A stretch of 39,079 nt of DNA from Catenulispora rubra (lineage in GTDB: Bacteria; Actinomycetota; Actinomycetes; Streptomycetales; Catenulisporaceae), in the NCBI RefSeq assembly GCF_015356825.1, contig NZ_JAACYW010000086.1, positions 1 to 39,079 of the forward strand, given 5' to 3'. Below, piece after piece: positions 23,566 through 30,753 of this stretch. The notes under the pieces are model-generated. The model was not told where the DNA came from. It searched no databases and saw only the letters and a program-made list of their open reading frames with translations. Numbering within the stretch: the first letter of the stretch is position 1; each line of letters starts with the position of its first letter. The translations under genes were made by a program, and so were the position numbers.

Positions 23566-26556
23566 ATGACGGAGACGGCTAGCGGTCCGCGCGGTGCGGC
23601 GTCGGCCCGTGGCAACGGGAAGGCTCCCATGAAGCCCGGGCAGGTCGTGCCCGCCCCGGGTGTTTCCCATGAGGCGAAGGCTCCCGCCAAGGGCGGTAAG
23701 GCAATGTTGATCGAGCGGATCCACACCGCCCCCGGCGTGCACCCGTACGACGAGGTCGTGTGGGAGCGCCGCGACGTCGTGATGACCAACTGGCGCGACG
23801 GCTCGATCAACTTCGAGCAGAAGGGCGTGGAGTTCCCCGAGTTCTGGTCGGTGAACGCGGCGAACATCGTCACCACCAAGTACTTCCGCGGCGCCGTCGG
23901 CACCCCGGTGCGCGAGTGGTCGCTCAAGCAGCTCATCGACCGGATCGTGAAGACGTACCGCAAGGGCGGCGAGGACCACGGGTACTTCGCCGGCCCGCAG
24001 GACGCGGAGATCTTCGAGCACGAGCTCGCCTACGCGCTGCTGCACCAGATGTTCGCCTTCAACTCCCCGGTCTGGTTCAACGTCGGCACCAAGTCCCCGC
24101 AGCAGGTCTCGGCGTGCTTCATCCTGGCGGTCGACGACTCGATGGACTCGATCCTGAACTGGTACCGCGAGGAGGGCCTGATCTTCAAGGGCGGCTCCGG
24201 CGCCGGCCTGAACCTGTCCCGCATCCGCTCCTCCAAGGAGCTGCTGTCCTCCGGCGGCAACGCCAGCGGCCCGGTCTCCTTCATGCGCGGCGCCGACGCC
24301 TCGGCCGGCACCATCAAGTCCGGCGGCGCCACCCGCCGCGCGGCGAAGATGGTCGTGCTGGACGTGGACCACCCGGACATCGAGGAGTTCGTCCAGACCA
24401 AGGCGCGCGAGGAGGACAAGATCCGCGCGCTGCGCGACGCCGGGTTCGACATGGACCTCGGCGGCAAGGACATCACCAGCGTCCAGTACCAGAACGCGAA
24501 CAACTCGGTCCGCGTCACCGACGAGTTCCTGACCGCGGTGGAGAACGGCGAGCGCTTCGGCCTCCGCGCCCGGCAGACCGGCGAGGTCATCGAGACCCTG
24601 GACGCCAAGAAGCTGTTCCGCGACATCGCGCAGGCGGCGTGGGAGTGCGCGGACCCGGGCCTGCAGTACGACGACACCATCAACGCCTGGCACACCAACC
24701 CCGAGACCGGCCGCATCACCGCGTCCAACCCGTGCTCGGAGTACCTGTCGCTGGACAACTCGTCCTGCAACCTGGCCTCGCTGAACCTGATGAAGTTCCT
24801 GCGCGAGGACGACACCTTCGACAGCGGGACCTTCGTGAAGATGGTCGAGCTGATCATCACCGCGATGGACATCTCCATCAGCTTCGCGGACTTCCCGACC
24901 CCGGAGATCGGCCAGACCACCCGCGACTTCCGCCAGCTCGGCATCGGCTACGCCAACCTCGGCGCGCTGCTGATGGCCACCGGCCACGCCTACGACTCCG
25001 AGGGCGGCCGGGCCATCGCGGCCGCGATCACCTCGCTGATGACCGGCGTCGCCTACCGCCGCTCGGCCGAGCTGGCCGGCGTGGTCGGGCCGTACAACGG
25101 CTTCGCCCGCAACGCCAAGCCGCACGCGGCCGTGATGAGGAAGCACTCCGACGCGGCCGACGCCTACCAGCCGTACGAGAGCTTCGACGAGGACATCCTG
25201 GAGCTCTCGCGCACCGAATGGAAGCGCGGTCTGGAGATCGGCGCGACCAACGGCTGGCGCAACGCGCAGGCCTCGCTGCTGGCGCCGACCGGCACCATCG
25301 GCTTCATGATGGACGTCGACACCACCGGCGTGGAGCCGGACCTGGCGCTGGTGAAGTTCAAGAAGCTGGTCGGCGGCGGCTCGATGCAGATCGTGAACAA
25401 CACCGTCCCGCGCGCCCTGAAGCGCCTGGGCTACCAGCAGGAGCAGATCGAGGCGGTCGTCGAGTACATCGGCGAGCACGGCCACGTGGTGGACGCGCCC
25501 GGGCTGAAGCCGGAGCACTACTCGGTCTTCGACTGCGCGATGGGCGAGCGCTCGATCGCGCCGATGGGGCACGTCCGGATGATGGCGGCGATCCAGCCGT
25601 TCCTGTCCGGGGCCATCTCCAAGACCGTGAACATGCCCGAGGAGGCCACGGTCGAGGACGTCGAGGAGATCTACTTCGAGGGCTGGAAGCTGGGCCTGAA
25701 GGCGCTGGCGATCTACCGGAACAACTGCAAGGTGGGCCAGCCGCTGCAGGACGCGAAGGGGCAGAAGGCGGCTGTGGCCGCTGCCGCCGCGGCTTCGGCA
25801 CCGGCCGCTTCGGCCGCCGCCGTCGCCACCAGCGCCGTCGCCCCGGCCGCCGCGACCCTGTACGCGCAGCCGGTCCGCAAGCGCCTGGGCAAGAACCGCC
25901 GCGGCATCACGAGCTCGTTCTCGGTCGGCGGCGCCGAAGGCTACATGACGGCCAACTCCTACGAGGACGGCGACCTCGGCGAGGTCTTCCTGAAGATGTC
26001 GAAGCAGGGCTCGACCCTGGCGGGCATGATGGACGCCTTCTCGATCGCCATCTCGGTGGGCCTGCAGTACGGGGTCCCCCTGGAGACGTACGTCGCGAAG
26101 TTCACCAACATGCGCTTCGAACCGGCCGGCATGACCGACGACCCGGACGTCCGCATGGCCCAGTCGATCATCGACTACATCTTCCGCCGCCTGGCCCTGG
26201 ACCACCTGGACTTCGACACCCGGGCCGCCTACGGCATCTACACGAACGAGGAGCGCCAGCGCCAACTGGAGACCGGCAGCTACCTCCCGGACGAGGACGA
26301 GCAGCTCGACCACGAAACCCTCGCCCAGTCCGCGCCGATAGAGCATCGGACCGAACCGGCCGCCCCGGCAAAGAAGAGCACCGACCCGGCCCCCATCCCG
26401 ATGCCGCAGAGCATCGGCTCCTCCACCGAACTGCTGGAGGCGAAGCTCGGCTACGCCGCCGACGCCCCCCTGTGCCTGACGTGCGGGACGAAGATGCGGC
26501 CTTCGGGGAGCTGCTACGTGTGCGAGGGGTGTGGGTCTACCAGCGGGTGCAGCTGA
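23566..26556 (+). CDS. nrdJ: Adenosylcobalamin-dependent class II ribonucleotide reductase
   Basis: 996 residues. Active site: Cys184 (QQVSACF), NPCSE with Asn388, Cys390 (thiyl-radical cysteine) and Glu392, and Cys401 (NSSCN) as the second redox cysteine. PTGTIGFMMD near 570 is the phosphate-binding region. An Ala-rich linker (~728-765) leads to a C-terminal domain ending in a cysteine cluster, CLTCGTK...CYVCEGCG...GCS, which carries the redox/zinc cysteines. It reduces ribonucleotides using coenzyme B12, with or without oxygen. AGAGGGAAGAAG precedes the ATG. Regulation by NrdR is expected from position and upstream boxes. Confidence 0.96.
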   Translation: MTETASGPRGAASARGNGKAPMKPGQVVPAPGVSHEAKAPAKGGKAMLIERIHTAPGVHPYDEVVWERRDVVMTNWRDGSINFEQKGVEFPEFWSVNAANIVTTKYFRGAVGTPVREWSLKQLIDRIVKTYRKGGEDHGYFAGPQDAEIFEHELAYALLHQMFAFNSPVWFNVGTKSPQQVSACFILAVDDSMDSILNWYREEGLIFKGGSGAGLNLSRIRSSKELLSSGGNASGPVSFMRGADASAGTIKSGGATRRAAKMVVLDVDHPDIEEFVQTKAREEDKIRALRDAGFDMDLGGKDITSVQYQNANNSVRVTDEFLTAVENGERFGLRARQTGEVIETLDAKKLFRDIAQAAWECADPGLQYDDTINAWHTNPETGRITASNPCSEYLSLDNSSCNLASLNLMKFLREDDTFDSGTFVKMVELIITAMDISISFADFPTPEIGQTTRDFRQLGIGYANLGALLMATGHAYDSEGGRAIAAAITSLMTGVAYRRSAELAGVVGPYNGFARNAKPHAAVMRKHSDAADAYQPYESFDEDILELSRTEWKRGLEIGATNGWRNAQASLLAPTGTIGFMMDVDTTGVEPDLALVKFKKLVGGGSMQIVNNTVPRALKRLGYQQEQIEAVVEYIGEHGHVVDAPGLKPEHYSVFDCAMGERSIAPMGHVRMMAAIQPFLSGAISKTVNMPEEATVEDVEEIYFEGWKLGLKALAIYRNNCKVGQPLQDAKGQKAAVAAAAAASAPAASAAAVATSAVAPAAATLYAQPVRKRLGKNRRGITSSFSVGGAEGYMTANSYEDGDLGEVFLKMSKQGSTLAGMMDAFSIAISVGLQYGVPLETYVAKFTNMRFEPAGMTDDPDVRMAQSIIDYIFRRLALDHLDFDTRAAYGIYTNEERQRQLETGSYLPDEDEQLDHETLAQSAPIEHRTEPAAPAKKSTDPAPIPMPQSIGSSTELLEAKLGYAADAPLCLTCGTKMRPSGSCYVCEGCGSTSGCS

Positions 26557-26581
26557 GTCTGCTCGGTAGCCTGATGTGATG

Positions 26582-26618
26582 CTGCGGCCTCGGATGCCTT
26601 CGGGCTCCGGGGCCGCAG
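26582..26618. terminator. Terminator hairpin 1 after nrdJ
   Basis: CTGCGGCC...GGCCGCAG closes a nearly continuous stem of ~16 bp with a TTCG tetraloop, 25 bp past the nrdJ stop. First of four successive hairpins between the convergent nrdJ and dioxygenase genes. Confidence 0.85.
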
Positions 26619-26627
26619 GTCTGTAGA

Positions 26628-26658
26628 GCGTTCCGGCTGCGACAGGCAGCCGGAACGC
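26628..26658. terminator. Hairpin 2 after nrdJ
   Basis: Perfect 13-bp stem GCGTTCCGGCTGC / GCAGCCGGAACGC with a GACAG loop. Confidence 0.75.
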
Positions 26659-26690
26659 CGAACGCCCGGCCCTGGAAGGCCGAGCGTTCG
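26659..26690. terminator. Hairpin 3 after nrdJ
   Basis: CGAACGC/GCGTTCG arms with an internal mismatch and GGCC/GGCC inner stem, directly abutting hairpin 2. Confidence 0.65.
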
Positions 26691-26701
26691 ATGCGTTCTA
26701 T

Positions 26702-26740
26702 GCGACTCGGGAGCCGGTCAAGAACCGGCTCCCGAGTCGC
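26702..26740. terminator. Hairpin 4, bidirectional terminator
   Basis: Perfect 17-bp arms at 26702-26718 and 26724-26740 with a CAAGA loop, followed by TTT on the plus strand. It lies 27 bp from the stop of the convergent dioxygenase gene and should serve both directions. Confidence 0.85.
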
Positions 26741-26767
26741 TTTGTGCCAGTGATCGCGGGGGAGCGG

Positions 26768-27568
26768 TCACCCCACCTGCACCGACCGCTTGGCCAACCC
26801 CATCCAGAACCCGTCGATAACCGTCCGCTGCGACCCCAACTCCGCCTCGGCCGCCCCCAGCGTCACGAACAGGGGCGCGAAGTGCTCCGTGCGGGGGTGC
26901 GCCAGCTTGCCGGCCGGGGCCTTGTTCTCGAAGTCCAGGAGGGCGTCGACGTCGCCGGCGTCGAGGGCGCGCTTGCCCCAGTCGTCGAACTCCGACATCA
27001 CCGAGTGGACCTTGCCTTCTTGGCTCAGGGCTCGCAGGTTGTGGGTGAAGAAGCCGCTGCCGACGATCAGTACGCCCTCGTCGCGCAGCGGGGCCAGGCG
27101 GCGGCCGATGGCCATCAGTTGCTCCGGCTCCAGGCTCGGCATCGAGACCTGGAGCACCGGGACGTCCGCCTCCGGGTACATCTCCACCAGTGGGACGTAG
27201 GCGCCGTGGTCGAGGCCGCGCGTCGGCTCGTCCTGCACCTCCAGGCCCGGGGCGTGCAGCAGCTTGCGGACGGACTCGGCTAGTGCCGGCGCGCCCGGCG
27301 CGCGGTACTGGACCTCGTAGTAGTGCTGCGGGAAGCCCCAGAAGTCGTAGACCAGGGGGATCGTCGTGGTGGCGCCGAGGGCCAGGGGTGCCTCCTCCCA
27401 GTGCGCCGAGACCATCAGGACGGCCTTCGGCTTCGGGAGGTCCGCCGACCAGGCTGCGAGCTGGCCCGGCCACTGTGGGTCGTCGGCCAGTGGGGGCGCG
27501 CCGTGGCTGAGGTAGATGGCGGGCATCCGGTCGGGGGATGCAGAGGGTGTGCTCGTCTCGGTGCTCAT
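26768..27568 (-). CDS. DODA-type extradiol ring-cleavage dioxygenase (LigB superfamily)
   Basis: 266 residues from an ATG preceded by AGGAG. Class III extradiol dioxygenase fold: candidate metal ligands His22 (LSHGAP), His56 (SAHWE) and His176 (FTHN), with His121 (LDHGAYVPL) and His229 (RTEHFAPL) in conserved catalytic positions. The family includes plant and bacterial 4,5-DOPA dioxygenase and E. coli YgiD, which cleave catechols with Zn or Fe. Actual substrate unknown. It starts 26 bp after GTP cyclohydrolase II on the same strand, so the two are co-transcribed, probably under MarR control. Longer upstream frame is a shadow of ribA. Confidence 0.88.
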   Translation of the reverse strand: MSTETSTPSASPDRMPAIYLSHGAPPLADDPQWPGQLAAWSADLPKPKAVLMVSAHWEEAPLALGATTTIPLVYDFWGFPQHYYEVQYRAPGAPALAESVRKLLHAPGLEVQDEPTRGLDHGAYVPLVEMYPEADVPVLQVSMPSLEPEQLMAIGRRLAPLRDEGVLIVGSGFFTHNLRALSQEGKVHSVMSEFDDWGKRALDAGDVDALLDFENKAPAGKLAHPRTEHFAPLFVTLGAAEAELGSQRTVIDGFWMGLAKRSVQVG

Positions 27569-27594
27569 GGCATCTCCTGGGTGTGCGGCGCGTC

Positions 27595-28224
27595 TCAGGC
27601 CACGGACAGCACGTCGTCCAGCACGATGCTGTGCCGCGTGTGCTCGACCTTGGCCCGCAGGTAGCGCAGGTTCTGGGCGGTGGCGTGCGCACCGGTCGGC
27701 ACGCGCTCGGCGACCGTCACGTCCAGCCCCGCCAGCTGCGCCTCCTTGTCCGGATTGTTCGACAGCAGGTGCACGCTGTCCACGCCGAGCGCCGTCAGCA
27801 TCTGCGCGGCGACGGTGTAGTCCCGCGCGTCCTCCGGCAGCCCCAGGGCGACGTTGGCCTGGTACGTGTCCAGCCCCGCGTCCTGCAGCGCGTACGCGTC
27901 GAGCTTGTTGTACAGCCCTATGCCGCGCCCCTCCTGCCGCAGGTAGAGCAGGTAGCCGCCGGCCTCGGCGATGCGCTCGACGGACTCGCGTAACTGCGGT
28001 CCGCAGTCGCAGCGCGCCGAGCCGAACACGTCCCCGGTCAGGCACTCCGAGTGCATCCGCACCAGCGGCGTGCGGCCGGGTTCGCCGAGCACGATGGCCA
28101 GGTGCTCCCCGCCGTCGACCAGGCCGTGGAACGTCACCAGCTCCGCGTCCACGCTGTAGCCGTCTCCGAACCGCAGCGGCACGCGCACGCGGGTGCGGAT
28201 GGTGGCCTCGGGTGTCTCGTTCAT
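27595..28224 (-). CDS. ribA: GTP cyclohydrolase II (stand-alone RibA)
   Basis: 209 residues, close to E. coli RibA in length. Zinc cysteines Cys61, Cys72 and Cys74 (ECLTGDVFGSARCDC), RQEGRGIGLY (96-105) with catalytic Tyr105, and LLSNNPDK near 153-160. It opens GTP to the pyrimidine precursor of riboflavin. No fused RibB domain and no other rib gene nearby, so this may be an accessory copy feeding flavin or a pyrimidine-derived metabolite. ATG 28224 has GGAGGG upstream; earlier in-frame codons overlap the promoter. Predicted promoter and twin operators lie just upstream. Confidence 0.92.
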   Translation of the reverse strand: MNETPEATIRTRVRVPLRFGDGYSVDAELVTFHGLVDGGEHLAIVLGEPGRTPLVRMHSECLTGDVFGSARCDCGPQLRESVERIAEAGGYLLYLRQEGRGIGLYNKLDAYALQDAGLDTYQANVALGLPEDARDYTVAAQMLTALGVDSVHLLSNNPDKEAQLAGLDVTVAERVPTGAHATAQNLRYLRAKVEHTRHSIVLDDVLSVA

Positions 28225-28260
28225 GGCACGGGTCCCTCCGTGACGAGCTGGTCCAGAGCT

Positions 28261-28274
28261 GTTCCAATTCGAAC
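28261..28274. promoter_or_regulatory. Operator palindrome copy 1 (MarR candidate)
   Basis: GTTCCAATTCGAAC is an imperfect inverted repeat, of the form GTTCSAATTYGAAC, located 37 bp before the ribA start and just downstream of the predicted transcription start. It shares its pattern with the copy at 28302-28315. Confidence 0.7.
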
Positions 28275-28288
28275 AACCTGCTGCGCCG

Positions 28289-28317
28289 ACCTTAGACCGG
28301 CGTTCGAATTTGAACAA
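28289..28317 (-). promoter_or_regulatory. Predicted promoter of ribA-dioxygenase operon
   Basis: On the minus strand TTGTTC (28317-28312) and TAAGGT (28294-28289) are separated by exactly 17 bp. The operator copy at 28302-28315 covers the -35/spacer region. Confidence 0.6.
28302..28315. promoter_or_regulatory. Operator palindrome copy 2 (MarR candidate)
   Basis: GTTCGAATTTGAAC, an inverted repeat matching GTTCSAATTYGAAC. It overlaps the -35 and spacer of the predicted ribA promoter, so a bound repressor would block polymerase. The two copies are 41 bp apart (four turns). Confidence 0.75.
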
Positions 28318-28335
28318 ACCCCACCCGCACCGGGG

Positions 28336-28794
28336 CTATTCCCGCAGCCGCCGGGAGACCTCGCCGAGACCGTCCGCGAGCACTGTGAGCTGCTCGGGGG
28401 TCAACACGTCGATCAGTGCCTCACGCACCACCGCCACGTGCCCGGGCGCCGCCTGCTCCAGCTTCCGGCGTCCGGCCTCCGTGAGGACGGCGAAGACCCC
28501 GCGCACGTCCGTCGGGCACGACCGCCGCTCGGTCAGCCCGGCCTTCTCCAGCTGCGTCATCTGGTACGTCAGCCCGCTCTTGGAGTTCAGCAGCGCCTCG
28601 GCGAGCTCGGTCATGCGCAGAGAACCCTCAGGGGAGGCGGAGAGCCGCACCAGGATCTCGTACTGGGTGTGCGACAGCCCGGCGTCCTCCCGCAGCTGGT
28701 GATCGACTCGCCGCTCCACCAGAGCGGTCGCGGCCAAGAAGCCCGTCCAGGCCTTCATCTCCTGTTCGGACAGCCACCGCGGTTCGTCACCCAT
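28336..28794 (-). CDS. MarR-family transcriptional regulator
   Basis: 152 residues from ATG 28794. The winged-helix domain spans ~30-110: LSHTQYEILVRLSASPEG, MTELAEALLNSKSGLTYQMTQLEKAGLTERR (recognition helix) and the wing CPTDVRGVFAVLTEAGR. Flanking helices give the MarR dimer interface. It sits directly upstream of ribA and the dioxygenase on the same strand, with 111 bp between that contain a promoter and two operator palindromes. MarR proteins often sense phenolic ligands, which suits control of a catechol-type dioxygenase; the ligand is inferred. Confidence 0.92.
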   Translation of the reverse strand: MGDEPRWLSEQEMKAWTGFLAATALVERRVDHQLREDAGLSHTQYEILVRLSASPEGSLRMTELAEALLNSKSGLTYQMTQLEKAGLTERRSCPTDVRGVFAVLTEAGRRKLEQAAPGHVAVVREALIDVLTPEQLTVLADGLGEVSRRLRE

Positions 28795-28857
28795 GCCGTG
28801 ATTGTAACGAGCGAAAATCCGTTGAGATCCATCACGGACCGTCACTACGGTGGCCCG

Positions 28858-29796
28858 GTGGCTGAGCTGACCCGGGAACAGGCTGCTGAGATGATGCGGG
28901 AAGCGGTCCCCGGTGCGCGGGTCCTTGCCGTGGAGCGGATGGACGGCGGCATCGAGACCGGCGCCTATGAGATCGTCTGCGCAGACCCTCTACAGAACGC
29001 AGTAGTGAAGGTCTACGGAAAAGACGACGGATGGAAACTCCTTAAAGAGATCGGCGTCTACCGTCTCCTGCGCGAGAACGCTATAGAGCTGCTGCCGAAG
29101 CTCCTCGGAGGAGCCGGCCCGAACGGACTTCTCGGCCTGCCGTACTTGCTGATGGGCAAACTGCCCGGGACCACAGTCGCTGCGATCACCGACACCCTCC
29201 CTGAGCCCGAACTCAAGGACGTCTATCGCCAGATGGGAGCACTCCTGGCGCAGATCCACACGATCGGACAGGAGGCCTACGGATACCTCACCACGGAAAT
29301 CCTCGATCCCCAGCCGACCAACCAAGCCCAGATGCAGGCAACGCTTAAGCGCGTCTCACAGAGCTTTCTGGACACCACCGGCGATCGAGAACTCTATGAG
29401 GCCGCGCACAAGTACGTCAGCGAGCGCGCAGAGCTGTTCTCCCTCTGTAGAGGTCCGGTACTTCTCCACAACGACTTCCACGAGGGGAACGTCATAGTCA
29501 CGCAGACCCCCGACGGACCGGTCCTCAGCGGCCTGATCGACGTGGAGAACGCCATGGCCGGGGATCCCATAGCGGACCTCTCCAAGACCCACAGCTACTC
29601 CATCGGCGACAACCGCACGAAGCTCGACGGACTCTTCGAGGGCTACGGCGAGGTCCCGGTCGAATGGGAGCGCAGGTTCCGTCTGTTCCAGCTGATCCAC
29701 AGCTTCGAGCTCTGGGACTTCTTCTGCGGCATCGGCGCCCAGGACAAGCTGGACCCCATCGCCGAGGAGATACGCGTCCTCATCGCCGCCGGCTGA
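28858..29796 (+). CDS. Aminoglycoside-phosphotransferase-like kinase (APH family)
   Basis: 312 residues from a GTG. Kinase-like motifs: LHNDFHEGN with catalytic Asp206 and Asn211, and IDVEN with metal-binding Asp228, Glu230 in place. The N-terminal lobe contains VVKVYGKDDGWKLLKEIGVYRLL. It probably phosphorylates a small molecule (antibiotic, choline-like or sugar). Start is uncertain: TTGAGA (28822-28827) and TACGGT (28846-28851) would place transcription start at the GTG, giving a leaderless mRNA. Codon use is unlike its neighbours: rare AGA (in LCRGP), ATA and CTA/CTT codons and more A/T at third positions, suggesting later acquisition. Divergent from MarR, convergent with TetR. Confidence 0.8.
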   Translation: MAELTREQAAEMMREAVPGARVLAVERMDGGIETGAYEIVCADPLQNAVVKVYGKDDGWKLLKEIGVYRLLRENAIELLPKLLGGAGPNGLLGLPYLLMGKLPGTTVAAITDTLPEPELKDVYRQMGALLAQIHTIGQEAYGYLTTEILDPQPTNQAQMQATLKRVSQSFLDTTGDRELYEAAHKYVSERAELFSLCRGPVLLHNDFHEGNVIVTQTPDGPVLSGLIDVENAMAGDPIADLSKTHSYSIGDNRTKLDGLFEGYGEVPVEWERRFRLFQLIHSFELWDFFCGIGAQDKLDPIAEEIRVLIAAG

Positions 29797-29829
29797 TCAC
29801 TGCCGATTGATCACTGCAGACTGATCACT
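29794..29829 (+). repeat. 14-bp tandem repeat x3 starting at the kinase stop codon
   Basis: TGATCACT recurs at 29794-29801, 29808-29815 and 29822-29829 with exact 14-bp period. The first TGA is the stop of the kinase gene; offsets of 14 and 28 put TGA into all three frames. Confidence 0.85.
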
Positions 29830-29856
29830 TCGGACCGAACCTCAACGGGGGCTCAA

Positions 29857-30615
29857 TCACCGCGGCACCAATCCCATCCCCACCGCCAACTCCCGCACCT
29901 GCCGGTCGAACCACTCGCCCCGCTCCGAGAACACCCTGTTCAGTCGTCCGAACACTTCGAAGTTCACCGCACCGAAGACCTGCGTTACAGCGCTCAAGAC
30001 ACGCTCAATGACATGCGAATCCTCGTTGAACCCCATGCCGACCGCGACGGCACGGAGTTCCTCCGCATAAGCGGCGTCCTCTGTGGCGGGGAACACTCCG
30101 GTTCTCTCAGGACTGTCGAGCTTCCCGGCAGCCTCGGCTTCCGCGACGCACCGCGCCATCGCCACCACGGCCCACGACCCCGGCTCGATGGTCTCGTCCG
30201 GCGCCAGGTAGCCGGGGATCGGGCTGCCGTAGATGAGCGCGTACTCCGCCGGCCTGGCTATGGCCCAGCGGCGGATGGTGTGGCAGACCGCGAACCACCG
30301 TGACAGGTACGCGTCCCGCCGGTCCACGTCCCCGTCGGCCTTCTCCACGGCCTCGCCGAGGGAGGTGTACGCGTCGATGATCAGCGCGGTCAGTAACTCG
30401 TCGCGGCTGGGGAAGTAGCGGTAGACGGCCGACGAGACCATCCCCATGTCCCTGGCGACGGCGCGCAGCGACAGCGCCGCCCCGTCGCGGGTCAGGTGGT
30501 CCAGCGCGACCTTCTTGATCTCGCTGATCATCTCCGCGCGGACCCGGGCACGGATGGACGGTGCCGGGGTCTTCGCAGGGGTCCGCGCGGAGCCCGAATC
30601 CTTTGCGGCGTTCAT
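29857..30615 (-). CDS. TetR/AcrR-family transcriptional regulator
   Basis: 252 residues from ATG 30615. The N-terminal HTH (about 25-75) is typical: EMISEIKKVALDHLTRDGAALSLRAVARDMGMVSSAVYRYFPSRDELL. The C-terminal ligand domain contains RRWAIARPAEYALIYGSPIPGY, a pattern of the TetR_C (WHG) group. It is divergent from an NAD-dependent epimerase; the 138 bp between them contains two copies of AGAGCA-N-TGCTCT, the likely operators, so it should repress both itself and the epimerase operon. Longer open frame upstream is spurious. Confidence 0.92.
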   Translation of the reverse strand: MNAAKDSGSARTPAKTPAPSIRARVRAEMISEIKKVALDHLTRDGAALSLRAVARDMGMVSSAVYRYFPSRDELLTALIIDAYTSLGEAVEKADGDVDRRDAYLSRWFAVCHTIRRWAIARPAEYALIYGSPIPGYLAPDETIEPGSWAVVAMARCVAEAEAAGKLDSPERTGVFPATEDAAYAEELRAVAVGMGFNEDSHVIERVLSAVTQVFGAVNFEVFGRLNRVFSERGEWFDRQVRELAVGMGLVPR

Positions 30616-30638
30616 ACCGAGAGTATTGCACACAGGCG

Positions 30639-30651
30639 AGAGCACTGCTCT
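30639..30651. promoter_or_regulatory. TetR operator copy 1
   Basis: AGAGCACTGCTCT, a palindrome perfect apart from its central base, 24 bp upstream of the tetR start and touching the TTGACA at 30651-30656 of the rightward promoter. Confidence 0.85.
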
Positions 30652-30680
30652 TGACAGAGTGCGTTGCTCTAGCGCACAGT
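30651..30680 (+). promoter_or_regulatory. Predicted promoter for epimerase operon
   Basis: TTGACA at 30651-30656 is a consensus -35. The best -10 is CACAGT at 30675-30680 with an 18-bp spacer, which is weak. It lies between the two TetR palindromes, consistent with repression. A half-matching AGAG...CTCT pair lies at 30656-30670. Confidence 0.5.
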
Positions 30681-30691
30681 GAGGGCAACAG

Positions 30692-30704
30692 AGAGCACTG
30701 CTCT
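30692..30704. promoter_or_regulatory. TetR operator copy 2
   Basis: AGAGCACTGCTCT again, extended to a 15-bp palindrome (30691-30705), 53 bp from copy 1. It sits just after the predicted transcription start of the rightward operon, 49 bp before the epimerase ATG. Confidence 0.85.
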
Positions 30705-30753
30705 CAAAGGGAAGCATCGCACGCCGCACTGCGGCGAAGAGGAGCTGGACATC

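Noticed and set aside
23497..26346. Long open frame of ~949 codons on the minus strand over nrdJ
   Set aside because: Shadow of nrdJ caused by high GC; low-complexity Val/Leu/Arg/Gly/Asp composition with no recognisable domain.
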